Origin: Kiloniellaceae bacterium
GTDB taxonomy: Bacteria; Pseudomonadota; Alphaproteobacteria; Kiloniellales; J153
Length of the DNA: 64,000 nt
Direction: 5' to 3'
Assembly: GCA_021776095.1 (NCBI GenBank)
Contig: JAJFGO010000053.1
Location: 1 to 64,000 of the forward strand
A model generated the notes under the pieces. The model worked only from the letters and a program-made list of their open reading frames with translations. It was not told the DNA's origin and ran no database searches. This document shows, one piece after another, positions 56,086-64,000 of the stretch. The translations under genes and the position numbers were made by a program. Position 1 is the first letter of the stretch. The number at the start of each line of letters is the position of its first letter.

Positions 56086-59052
56086 ATGGCCACATCAAAT
56101 CCGGATCAATTGTCTTTCCTCGCCGGCGCCAACGCGCGCTTCATCGCCGATCTCTACGCCCGCTACACCAAGGACCCCGGCTCGGTCGATCCCAGTTGGC
56201 GGGGTTTCTTCCGCGACTTGGGCGAGGATGCCCACGCGGTTATGGACGACCTGCGCGGCGCCTCTTGGGGGCCGAGCAACGGCAGCTACTTCCCGGTCGA
56301 CGAGGCCTTGGAAGAGCCGCCGGCGACCGAGGCGGCCGTGGCCGAGGGTGTCGCTCTGGATGGCGAGATCACGCCGGAGGCGGTGCGCGCGGCGACCATC
56401 GATTCGATCCGCGCCCTGATGTTGATCCGCACCTACCGGGTGCGCGGCCACCTGGAGGCGGACCTCGACCCCTTGGGCCTGAAGCCGATCGAGCCCCATC
56501 CGGAACTCGATCCCACGAGCTATGGCTTCACCGAGGCCGATTACGACCGGCCGATCTTCATCAACTACGTCCTCGGCCTCGAGACCGCGACCTTGCGCGA
56601 GATCGTTCGGGTGGTCCGCCAGACCTATTGCGGCAAGATCGGCGTCGAGTTCATGCACATCCAGGACCCAGCGCAAAAAGCTTGGATCCAGGAACGCATC
56701 GAATCAATCCATAACCAGACCCAGTTCACCGATCAGGGCAAACGCGCGATTTTGGAGCGCCTGACCGCCGCTGAGAGCTTCGAGCGCTTCCTCGACAAGA
56801 AATACACCGGCACCAAGCGCTTTGGCCTGGACGGCGGCGAGTCGGCGGTTCCGGCCTTGGAGCAGATCCTCAAGCGCGGCGGTCAGTTGGGCCTGGAGGA
56901 GGTCGTTATCGGCATGCCCCACCGCGGCCGGCTGAACGTGCTGGCGAACTTTATGGGCAAGCCCTACAGCGCGATCTTTCACGAGTTCCAGGGTGGCGCA
57001 GCCAATCCCGAAGATATCGGTGGCTCGGGCGACGTGAAGTATCACCTCGGCACCTCGTCGGACCGGGAGTTCGACGGCAACGTCGTGCATCTGTCGCTGA
57101 CCGCCAATCCCTCGCATCTTGAGGCGGTCGATCCTGTCGTGGTCGGCAAGGTGCGCGCAAAGCAGACCCAGCGCCAGGACACCGACCGTACCAAGGTCAT
57201 GTCCCTGCTGATGCACGGCGACGCAGCCTTTGCCGGGCAGGGCCTAGTGGCCGAGACGCTCGATCTGTCCGAATTGAAGGGCTACCGCATCGGCGGCACG
57301 ATTCATTTCATCGTCAACAACCAGATCGGCTTCACCACCAATCCGGTGCATTCGCGTTCGGGCCCCTATTGCTCCGAGGTCGCGAAGATGATTCAGGCGC
57401 CGATCTTTCACGTCAACGGCGACGATCCCGAGGCGGTGGTTCATGTGGCGCGTATTGCCATGGAGTTCCGCCAGACCTTCAACAAGGACGTCGTGATCGA
57501 CATGTTCTGTTACCGTCGTCACGGCCATAACGAAGGCGACGAGCCGGCCTTCACGCAGCCCTTGATGTATCAACGGATCAAAACTCATCCCTCCACGCGC
57601 GAGGTTTATGCCCGACGCCTGGTCGACGGCGGCGTCATGACCCGCGACGAAGCGGATCGGATGATGAGCGAGATGATCGAGCGCCTGGAAGCCGATTTCG
57701 CCGCTGCCGGCAGTTACAAGCCGAACAAGGCGGATTGGCTGGAAGGCGTTTGGTCCGGCTTTGGCCGGCCCGAGGGCTATGACGCGCGCCGGGGCAAGAC
57801 CTCGGCGAAAATGGATGTCCTGAAAAGCGTCGGCGCCGCGATTTCAAGCGCGCCGGAGGGACACAAGGTTCATCGCAAGATCCTGCGCCAACTCGACACT
57901 AAGCGGAAAATGTTCGAGTCCGGCGACGGCATCGATTGGGCGACCGCCGAAGCCCTGGCCTTCGGCACCTTGTTGCTCGAAGGTCACCCGGTTCGCCTAT
58001 CGGGCCAGGACAGCAATCGCGGCACCTTCTCTCAGCGCCATGCCGCGCTGATTGACCAGGAAAACGAAGATCGCTACTTGCCACTCAATCACATTAGTGA
58101 CGATCAGCAGAAAATCGAAATCATCGACAGCCCCTTGAGCGAGATGGCCGTGCTTGGCTTCGAGTACGGGTTCTCCTTGGCCGAGCCCCGCGCGCTGGTG
58201 TTGTGGGAAGGGCAGTTCGGCGACTTTGTGAACGGCGCGCAGGTCATCATCGATCAATTCATCGCCTCCGGCGAATCGAAATGGTTGCGCATGTCCGGGC
58301 TCGTCATGCTCTTGCCCCACGGTTACGAGGGTCAAGGGCCGGAGCATTCCTCGGCCCGCTTGGAGCGCTTCCTGCAGCTTTGCGCCGAAGACAATCTTCA
58401 GGTCGTCAACTGCACCACGCCGGCCAACTATTTCCACGTGCTGCGTCGGCAGTTGCACCGCGATTTCCGCAAGCCGCTGGTCATCATGACGCCGAAGTCG
58501 CTGTTGCGGCACAAGCGGGTTGTTTCGAAGCTGGCCGATTTCGGCCCCGGCTCGACCTTTCACCGGATCATGTATTGCGACGAGCGGCCTTCGGACCCCA
58601 AGGACGCCAAACAGGTCGTCCTGTGCTCCGGCAAGGTCTACTACGATCTCTTGGAAGAGCAGCAGAAGCGCGGCATCAAGGACGTGCATTTCCTGCGCAT
58701 GGAACAGATCTATCCCTTCCCGGCCGATGCCTTGGCGGCTGAACTGATACCCTACAAGCACTGCCATATCGTCTGGTGCCAGGAAGAACCGCGGAATATG
58801 GGGGCTTGGAGTTTCGTCGCCGATTTCATCGAGGAGATCGCACGCGACCTTGGCACCGCGCATCCACGGCCGCGCTATGCGGGCCGCCCCTCGGCCGCGT
58901 CGCCGGCCAGCGGCTTGGCCAGCCGGCACCAGGCTGAGCAAGCGCGCCTGATCGACGATGCCCTGGCCATCGGCCGGCCTTCGCTCAGCCGCATTGCCTC
59001 GCGCAAGGCCCAGTTGGCGGAAAAGGGCGGTCAATCCAAGAAAAGCGCCTGA
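56086..59052 (+). CDS. sucA: 2-oxoglutarate dehydrogenase E1 component
   Basis: SucA decarboxylates 2-oxoglutarate with thiamine diphosphate and loads succinyl onto SucB. The 988-residue protein has the N-terminal E2-binding region (FLAGANARFIADLYARY), GMPHRGRLNVLANFMGKP, GDAAFAGQGLVAETL and HFIVNNQIGFTTNP for the cofactor, CYRRHGHNEGDEPAFTQP, and a transketolase-like C-terminal half (FEYGFSLAEPRALVLWEGQFGDF, LLPHGYEGQGPEHSSAR). A 207-base gap separates it from sucD. Confidence 0.97.
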   Translation: MATSNPDQLSFLAGANARFIADLYARYTKDPGSVDPSWRGFFRDLGEDAHAVMDDLRGASWGPSNGSYFPVDEALEEPPATEAAVAEGVALDGEITPEAVRAATIDSIRALMLIRTYRVRGHLEADLDPLGLKPIEPHPELDPTSYGFTEADYDRPIFINYVLGLETATLREIVRVVRQTYCGKIGVEFMHIQDPAQKAWIQERIESIHNQTQFTDQGKRAILERLTAAESFERFLDKKYTGTKRFGLDGGESAVPALEQILKRGGQLGLEEVVIGMPHRGRLNVLANFMGKPYSAIFHEFQGGAANPEDIGGSGDVKYHLGTSSDREFDGNVVHLSLTANPSHLEAVDPVVVGKVRAKQTQRQDTDRTKVMSLLMHGDAAFAGQGLVAETLDLSELKGYRIGGTIHFIVNNQIGFTTNPVHSRSGPYCSEVAKMIQAPIFHVNGDDPEAVVHVARIAMEFRQTFNKDVVIDMFCYRRHGHNEGDEPAFTQPLMYQRIKTHPSTREVYARRLVDGGVMTRDEADRMMSEMIERLEADFAAAGSYKPNKADWLEGVWSGFGRPEGYDARRGKTSAKMDVLKSVGAAISSAPEGHKVHRKILRQLDTKRKMFESGDGIDWATAEALAFGTLLLEGHPVRLSGQDSNRGTFSQRHAALIDQENEDRYLPLNHISDDQQKIEIIDSPLSEMAVLGFEYGFSLAEPRALVLWEGQFGDFVNGAQVIIDQFIASGESKWLRMSGLVMLLPHGYEGQGPEHSSARLERFLQLCAEDNLQVVNCTTPANYFHVLRRQLHRDFRKPLVIMTPKSLLRHKRVVSKLADFGPGSTFHRIMYCDERPSDPKDAKQVVLCSGKVYYDLLEEQQKRGIKDVHFLRMEQIYPFPADALAAELIPYKHCHIVWCQEEPRNMGAWSFVADFIEEIARDLGTAHPRPRYAGRPSAASPASGLASRHQAEQARLIDDALAIGRPSLSRIASRKAQLAEKGGQSKKSA

Positions 59053-59108
59053 CCCGCGGCGGCGGGTACCTTTGAGCGCATAACGCAAACCGGACGGAAC
59101 GAACAGTC

Positions 59109-60320
59109 ATGGCAACGGATATCGTGGTTCCCACCCTCGGCGAATCGGTGAGCGAGGCGACCATCGCCCAATGGCTGAAAAAGCCGGGCGATGCGGTCGC
59201 CGTGGACGAGCCCTTGGTCGAGTTGGAAACCGACAAGGTGACCCTGGAGGTCAACGCCAGTGTGGCCGGTGTGCTGTCCGAGGTCGTGGCCGAAGAAGGC
59301 GCCAATGTGGAGGTCGGGGCGTTGCTCGGGCGTATTGCCGAGGGCGCCGCCGCCGCCCCAGCTCCAGCGGAGACCAAGCCGGCCGCACCTGCCCCTGCGC
59401 CCGTACCGTCACCCGCACCTGCAAAGGGAGCGGCTGCGGATGCGCTGTCGCCCGCGGTGCGCAAGATGGTCGCCGAGCATGATCTGGATCCGAGCAAGAT
59501 CGACGGCTCCGGCAAGGATGGGCGGTTGTTGAAGGAAGACGTTCAGCGCGCCTTGGCCGGAGGCGCCCCTGCGGCCCCCGCGGCCGTGGCGGTGGCGGAG
59601 GTCGATGCACGGCCGGCCGGTGCGCGCGAGGAACGGGTCCGCATGACCCGCCTGCGCAAGCGCATCGCCGAGCGCCTGAAGGAGGCCCAGAACACCGCCG
59701 CCATGTTGACCACCTTCAACGAGGTCGACATGAGCGCGATTATGGATCTGCGCAAACGCTATCGCGATAGCTTCGAGAAAAAGCACGGCGTGCGCCTGGG
59801 CATGATGTCGTTCTTCGCCGCCGCCTCGGTCGCCGCCTTGAAGGAGTTGCCGGCGGTCAACGCGGGGATCGAGGGCGACGAGATTGTCTACCGCAACTAC
59901 TACAACATCGGCATCGCGGTCAGCGCGCCGCAGGGTTTGGTGGTGCCGGTCTTGCGTGACGCGGACACCATGGGCTTTGCCGAGATCGAAAAGACCATCG
60001 GCGCGCTCGGCCGGCGCGCCCGCGACGGCAAGCTGTCCATGGAGGACATGTCCGGCGGCACCTTCACCATCACCAATGGCGGCGTTTTCGGCTCGCTCTT
60101 GTCCACGCCGATCCTCAATACGCCCCAGTCGGGCATCTTGGGCATGCACAAGATCCAGGACCGGCCCATGGCGGTGAACGGCGAGGTCAAGATTCGGCCC
60201 ATGATGTACGTGGCCATGTCCTACGATCACCGCCTGATCGACGGGCGCGAGGCGGTTACCTTCCTGGTGCGCGTGAAGGCTTACATCGAGGACCCGGAGC
60301 GCCTGCTACTCGACGTCTAG
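59109..60320 (+). CDS. sucB: Dihydrolipoamide succinyltransferase (E2 of 2-oxoglutarate dehydrogenase)
   Basis: SucB forms the core of the complex. The 403-residue protein has one lipoyl domain with Lys43 (ETDKVTLEV), an Ala/Pro linker (about 80-110), a peripheral-subunit-binding domain ([22 protein letters not shown]), and the catalytic domain ending [13 protein letters not shown] with the active-site His. Length is standard. Confidence 0.97.
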   Translation: MATDIVVPTLGESVSEATIAQWLKKPGDAVAVDEPLVELETDKVTLEVNASVAGVLSEVVAEEGANVEVGALLGRIAEGAAAAPAPAETKPAAPAPAPVPSPAPAKGAAADALSPAVRKMVAEHDLDPSKIDGSGKDGRLLKEDVQRALAGGAPAAPAAVAVAEVDARPAGAREERVRMTRLRKRIAERLKEAQNTAAMLTTFNEVDMSAIMDLRKRYRDSFEKKHGVRLGMMSFFAAASVAALKELPAVNAGIEGDEIVYRNYYNIGIAVSAPQGLVVPVLRDADTMGFAEIEKTIGALGRRARDGKLSMEDMSGGTFTITNGGVFGSLLSTPILNTPQSGILGMHKIQDRPMAVNGEVKIRPMMYVAMSYDHRLIDGREAVTFLVRVKAYIEDPERLLLDV

Positions 60321-60354
60321 CGCCGCTAGGGGTCTTTGTCCTATCCTGGGCGGC

Positions 60355-60972
60355 ATGGCGGCCCAGCGTAAAGCAACCCCGCGTAAAGCACCTTCGAGTC
60401 GGGCAGAGGGCGAACAGCGCGCCGCACACATTCTAGACACCACGCTCGGCTTGGCCGAGGACATCGGCTGGGACGCCGTGCGTCTGCGACTCGTGGCCGA
60501 GCGCGTGGGCATTCCCCTAAGCGAAGTTCTGGTGCATTTCCGCGATCTGGATGCGTTGGCCGACGCCTGGTTCCGGCGCGCCTGGGCCGCGATGTTGGCG
60601 CCACCGCCAGAGGGTTTCGCCGCTTTGCCGGCGCGCGAACGGGTGTATCGCGCCATGATGCGGTGGTTCGATGCCCTGGCGGCGCATCGCCGGGTCACCG
60701 GGCAGATGCTGCGGGGCAAGCTCTACCCCGGCCATCCGCACCACTGGGTGCCCATGATCTTCAACCTGTCGCGCAGCATTCATTGGCTGCGCGAGGCCGC
60801 CATGCTCGACGCCGGCGGCCGCTGGCGGCAAATGGAGGAAGTCGGCTTGAGCGCCTTGTTCTTGGCGACCTTGCGCCAATGGCTGCGCGATGACTCCCCT
60901 GGCCAGGAGGCGACCGGGGCCGGCCTGCGCAGGCGCCTCGGCCTGGCCGACCGGATTCTGGCGCGGATCTAA
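60355..60972 (+). CDS. TetR/AcrR-family regulator (COQ9-like alternative)
   Basis: The 205-residue protein begins with a basic tail and an HTH of the TetR type (HILDTTLGLAEDIGWDAVRLRLVAERVGIPLSEVLVHFRDLDALADAWF). The C-terminal half is helical and ends in a LFLATLRQWLRDDSPGQ pattern reminiscent of COQ9, a lipid-binding ubiquinone-synthesis factor built on the same fold. Whether it regulates DNA or acts as a COQ9-like protein is open. It lies 34 bases after sucB and its stop overlaps the convergent methyltransferase gene by four bases. Confidence 0.72.
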   Translation: MAAQRKATPRKAPSSRAEGEQRAAHILDTTLGLAEDIGWDAVRLRLVAERVGIPLSEVLVHFRDLDALADAWFRRAWAAMLAPPPEGFAALPARERVYRAMMRWFDALAAHRRVTGQMLRGKLYPGHPHHWVPMIFNLSRSIHWLREAAMLDAGGRWRQMEEVGLSALFLATLRQWLRDDSPGQEATGAGLRRRLGLADRILARI

Positions 60973-61610
60973 GCCGCGCGGCGGCCCGCTTCGCCGGTTT
61001 GGTGCACAACTTCGCCTGCCCGGCGGTAACGCCAAATGGCGGCCGGGGGCAGGTTCGTGAGAACCCATTCGGAACGTTTGCCGTCGATATTCAGGCCGTT
61101 TCGCATTTGCTGCGACACCGGCGATGCCGGGCTGTAAGTGAACTGCAGAAACTCGCCGCCGGGCGCCAGCACCGCGAAGGCCCCGGCCAGAATCCGCCGG
61201 CAATCCTCGTTGTCCATGGCGACGAAAGGCAGGCCCGATACCACCGCCTTGACCGGCCCGACGCCTGCCCGGGCCAGTAATCCCTCAAGGTCCCGGGCGT
61301 CGGCGCACAAGACCCGCACGCCGGGATAGCGGCGCGCGATAATCCGGCACAGCTTGGCCTCGCTTTCGACGACGATCAGATTCTGGGGCGCGATCCCGGC
61401 GCGCAGGATCGCCCGGGTGATGTTGCCGGTCCCGCCGCCCAACTCGACCACCGCGCCCGGCGCGTGCCGATCGATATTCGCGGCCATGGCCCGGGCCAAG
61501 GCCCGGCCGCTGGGCACCACTGCCCCAACCCGCCGCGGCTGGCGCAGCCAGAGCAAGAAAAACCCGAATTCGTCCCTGCGCGCCCGATGACGCGCCAAGT
61601 TGCTCAGCAT
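60969..61610 (-). CDS. SAM-dependent methyltransferase, PmtA-like phospholipid methyltransferase
   Basis: The 213-residue protein resembles the short phospholipid N-methyltransferases that make phosphatidylcholine. It has a basic N-terminus (FFLLWLRQPRRVGAVVPSGRALARAM), motif I VVELGGGTGNITRAIL, VVESEAKLCRIIARRYPG, and SGLPFVAMDNEDCRRIL with a later FLQFTYSPASPV. The PSGRALARAM start and the LQFTYSP ending are features of that group, though an rRNA-methylase relative cannot be excluded. It sits between sucB and lpdA on the opposite strand. Confidence 0.78.
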   Translation of the reverse strand: MLSNLARHRARRDEFGFFLLWLRQPRRVGAVVPSGRALARAMAANIDRHAPGAVVELGGGTGNITRAILRAGIAPQNLIVVESEAKLCRIIARRYPGVRVLCADARDLEGLLARAGVGPVKAVVSGLPFVAMDNEDCRRILAGAFAVLAPGGEFLQFTYSPASPVSQQMRNGLNIDGKRSEWVLTNLPPAAIWRYRRAGEVVHQTGEAGRRAA

Positions 61611-61758
61611 CCTGGTGGCTCGTTGAATGGCTTATCCTATCTGTTCTTGGCGCCCGCTTGCCTTGGAAAACCGCCCCCAAAAAGCGCGGCGTAGCACGCG
61701 CTCGGGCAAGCCAGACATAAACGCCTCAAATATATGTTGGAACGTTCTCCTGGCCGCA

Positions 61759-61834
61759 CAAGGGCTTGGCGGCGCCGTTTGGGGTTAGGCCCCAAAAAGG
61801 CCACCGGCACGCGGGGCGCCGCCCCAAGCCCTTG
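61759..61834. promoter_or_regulatory. Long hairpin upstream of lpdA
   Basis: CAAGGGCTTGGCGGCGCC (61759-61776) is mirrored by GGCGCCGCCCCAAGCCCTTG (61815-61834) with only a two-base bulge. A smaller stem, TTGGGG/CCCCAA, lies inside. It ends 72 bases before the lpdA start and could be an RNA control or terminator element. Confidence 0.55.
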
Positions 61835-61906
61835 TTCGCGGACCGTGCCTGGGGCAAGGTCGCGCGAGTGGCGCAAGTTGGGGTTACAAGACGGGGGCCT
61901 AAACTC

Positions 61907-63316
61907 ATGGCTGAAAATTCGTTCGACGTTGTGGTGATCGGCGGTGGGCCGGGCGGTTATGTTTGCGCGATCCGGGCCGCGCAACTGGGGCTCAAGACCG
62001 CCTGCGTGGAGAAACGCGGCTCTCTGGGCGGCACCTGCCTCAACATCGGTTGCATCCCGTCCAAGGCGCTGCTGCAGGCCTCGGAGAAGTACGAGGAAGC
62101 CTGCCACGGCATGGCCGCCATGGGCATCAAGACGGGCAAGGTGGAACTCGATCTCGCCGCCATGCTGGGCCACAAGAACAAGGTCGTCGGCGACCTGACC
62201 AAGGGCATCGAGTTTCTGCTGAAGAAAAACAAGGTCGCCTACCTGAAAGGCGCCGGCCGCATCGCCGGCAAGGGCGCGGTCAAGGTCGAAGACGCGGACG
62301 GCAAAAGCCAGGACATCGCGGCGAAGTCGATCATCATCGCGACCGGGTCGGATCACATGGCCCTGCCCGGGGTCGAGATCGACGAAAAGCGCATCGTGTC
62401 CTCGACCGGGGCGCTCTCGCTCGACAAGGTGCCGGGGCATCTGGTGGTGATCGGCGGTGGTTATATCGGGCTCGAGATGGGGTCCGTCTGGTTGCGCCTC
62501 GGCGCCAAGGTCACGGTGGTCGAGTTCCTGGACCGCATCGTCCCCGGCATGGACGGCGAGGTCGGCAAGGCCTTTCAGCGTACGCTCAAGAAACAAGGCA
62601 TGACCTTCATGCTCTCCACCAAGGTGACCGGCGCCAAGACCGGCAAAAGCGGCGTCGCGCTGACCCTGGAGCCGGCCAAGGGCGGCGACGCGCAAGAACT
62701 GGAGGCCGACGTGGTGCTGGTCGCCATCGGCCGCCGCCCCTACACCGAAGGCCTGGGCCTGAAAGAGGCCGGGATCGAGACCGACAAGGCCGGCCGGGTC
62801 GTGATCGACGATCACTTCCGCACCAACATTGAAGGCGTTTATGCGATCGGCGATGTGGTCGCCGGGCCCATGCTGGCCCACAAGGCGGAGGAAGAAGGTG
62901 TCGCCTTGGCCGAGATTTTGGCCGGCCAGGCCGGTCATGTGAACTACGAGACCGTGCCCGGCATCGTCTATACCTGGCCGGAGGTTGCCGCCGTCGGCAA
63001 AACCGAGGAGCAATTGAAGGAGGCCGGTGTCGAGTACAAGGCCGGCAAGTTCCCCTTCACCGCAAACAGCCGGGCGCGCGCCAACCTGGCGACCGACGGC
63101 TTCGTGAAGATTCTGGCCGATGCCAAGACCGACCGGATTCTGGGCGCCCACATCATCGGGCCGGACGCCGGCACCTTGATCCACGAGGTCGTGGTCGCCA
63201 TGGAATTCAGCGGCTCGGCCGAGGATCTGGCACGTTGCTTCCACGGTCATCCCACGCTCAACGAGGCGGTCAAGGAAGCCGCCCTCGCGGTCGAAGGCCG
63301 GCCGATCCACACCTAA
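61907..63316 (+). CDS. lpdA: Dihydrolipoyl dehydrogenase (E3)
   Basis: LpdA reoxidises the lipoyl groups of 2-oxo acid dehydrogenases. The 469-residue flavoprotein has the FAD motif [13 protein letters not shown], the redox disulfide [13 protein letters not shown] (Cys44, Cys49), the NAD motif [32 protein letters not shown], and the catalytic His-Glu pair in [16 protein letters not shown] 61907 is chosen because the frame opens upstream inside the hairpin region. Confidence 0.97.
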   Translation: MAENSFDVVVIGGGPGGYVCAIRAAQLGLKTACVEKRGSLGGTCLNIGCIPSKALLQASEKYEEACHGMAAMGIKTGKVELDLAAMLGHKNKVVGDLTKGIEFLLKKNKVAYLKGAGRIAGKGAVKVEDADGKSQDIAAKSIIIATGSDHMALPGVEIDEKRIVSSTGALSLDKVPGHLVVIGGGYIGLEMGSVWLRLGAKVTVVEFLDRIVPGMDGEVGKAFQRTLKKQGMTFMLSTKVTGAKTGKSGVALTLEPAKGGDAQELEADVVLVAIGRRPYTEGLGLKEAGIETDKAGRVVIDDHFRTNIEGVYAIGDVVAGPMLAHKAEEEGVALAEILAGQAGHVNYETVPGIVYTWPEVAAVGKTEEQLKEAGVEYKAGKFPFTANSRARANLATDGFVKILADAKTDRILGAHIIGPDAGTLIHEVVVAMEFSGSAEDLARCFHGHPTLNEAVKEAALAVEGRPIHT

Positions 63317-63327
63317 GACTAACTGCG

Positions 63328-64000
63328 ATGGGCGACCAACCGCCGGGCGGGAACGTGCCGAAGGCGCCGCGCCGGCGGCTATCCGGCGCGCGCCTGGTGG
63401 CCGGCATGTGCGCGGCGCATGTGTTCTCCATGCTCGGCTTTGCCAGCTTCGCGGCCTTGCTGCCGACGTTCTTCGCCGAATGGGGCTTGAGCAACACCCA
63501 GGCGGGTTGGATCAACGGGATCTATTTCGGCGCCTACATGGCGGCGGTGCCGGTCTTGGTCGCCCTGACCGACCGGGTCGATCCGCGCCATGTCTATGCC
63601 CTGGGCGCGGTCTTGACCGCCCTCGCCGCTTTGGGTTTCGCGATTCTGGCCGACGGCTTTTGGGGCGGCTTCATGGTTCGCGCCTTGGCCGGGATCGGCC
63701 TGGCCGGTACCTACATGACCGGCTTGAAGGCCCTGACCGACCATGTCCACGAGGGGATTCGGCCCCGTTCGATCGCCTTTTACACCGCGACCTTTTCCAT
63801 CGGTTCGGCGCTGTCGTTTCTCCTGACCGGCGAGATCGCGGCCCTGGCCGATTGGCATTGGGCGGTCGGTTTGGTCGGCTTGGGCCCATTGGTCTCGCTC
63901 GGCATCGTGTTTTGGTTCGTACCGCCCAGCGCGCCGGGTCATTTGGTGCGCCCCGAAACAGCGCTGCTCGATTTCCGCCCGGTCCTGGCCAACCGGCGCG
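63328..64000 (+). CDS. MFS transporter, C-terminus beyond the window
   Basis: From ATG 63328, 224 codons stay open to the right edge. The protein begins with a hydrophilic segment and then six clear helices. Major-facilitator features include LLPTFFAEWGLSNTQAGWINGIYFGAYM in helices one and two, the loop LTDRVDPRHVYALG, and GIGLAGTYMTGLKALTDH. Substrate unknown. It begins 11 bases after lpdA and may be co-transcribed with it. Confidence 0.85.
   Translation, partial: MGDQPPGGNVPKAPRRRLSGARLVAGMCAAHVFSMLGFASFAALLPTFFAEWGLSNTQAGWINGIYFGAYMAAVPVLVALTDRVDPRHVYALGAVLTALAALGFAILADGFWGGFMVRALAGIGLAGTYMTGLKALTDHVHEGIRPRSIAFYTATFSIGSALSFLLTGEIAALADWHWAVGLVGLGPLVSLGIVFWFVPPSAPGHLVRPETALLDFRPVLANRR

Overview
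The window looks like a chromosomal segment of a free-living, GC-rich alphaproteobacterium, most likely in or near the Rhodospirillales. The reasons are the gene orders ftsY-mtaB-dapF, ffh-rpsP-rimM-trmD-rplS-leuCDB-asd, sdhCDAB and mdh-sucCDAB-lpdA, ethylmalonyl-CoA pathway genes, ATGA/GTGA gene overlaps, and short 'TCATCCCGG'-type intergenic repeats. No rRNA, tRNA, CRISPR array, phage or recognisable insertion sequence was seen. Coding density is about 90 percent.

Layout. 1-4.2 kb: a membrane PAS-GGDEF sensor (cut by the left edge), a periplasmic binding protein and an MFS transporter, all on the minus strand. 4.3-7.4 kb: the dapF-mtaB-ftsY operon (minus). 7.4-9.6 kb: a pentapeptide-repeat membrane gene broken by one in-frame amber codon and flanked by 275-bp direct repeats. 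9.6-11.7 kb: a von Willebrand-type lipoprotein with a polytopic coiled-coil partner. 12.1-20.7 kb: bactofilin, then translation and secretion genes (ffh, rpsP, rimM, trmD, rplS), leading into leucine synthesis (leuC, leuD, leuB). A GFA-type gene and a GIY-YIG/REP insertion lie between leuC and leuD, together with a vestigial second leuD start. 20.8-25.3 kb: a tiny secreted protein, an Mpo1-like membrane protein, asd, ridA, a PLP dehydratase and a drug/metabolite transporter.

25.4-31.4 kb: pdxY (minus), then a malyl-CoA lyase-like gene, a mesaconyl-CoA hydratase-like gene and a 1014-residue kinase/M23/aminotransferase fusion in one plus-strand run. 31.5-35.0 kb: sdhCDAB. 35.1-43.3 kb: assorted metabolic genes (PaiB-like, glycerophosphodiesterase, 2-oxoglutarate dioxygenase, SAF-domain oxidoreductase, EamA transporter, SDR), an outer-membrane barrel and zapE. 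43.3-52.3 kb: an accessory cell-surface glycan island (membrane glycosyltransferase, two GT2 enzymes, two methyltransferases, sulfotransferase, flippase, DUF354-like protein). 52.6-63.3 kb: mdh, sucC, sucD, sucA, sucB, a TetR-like gene, a methyltransferase and lpdA. An MFS transporter runs off the right edge.

Together the window holds most of the oxidative half of the TCA cycle, with leucine, lysine and threonine precursor synthesis and the SRP machinery. The most interesting parts are the three-domain fusion enzyme, the disturbed leuC-leuD junction, the interrupted pentapeptide gene with its flanking repeats, and the glycan island between zapE and mdh. All identifications rest on reading the sequence and on family knowledge; no search was run.
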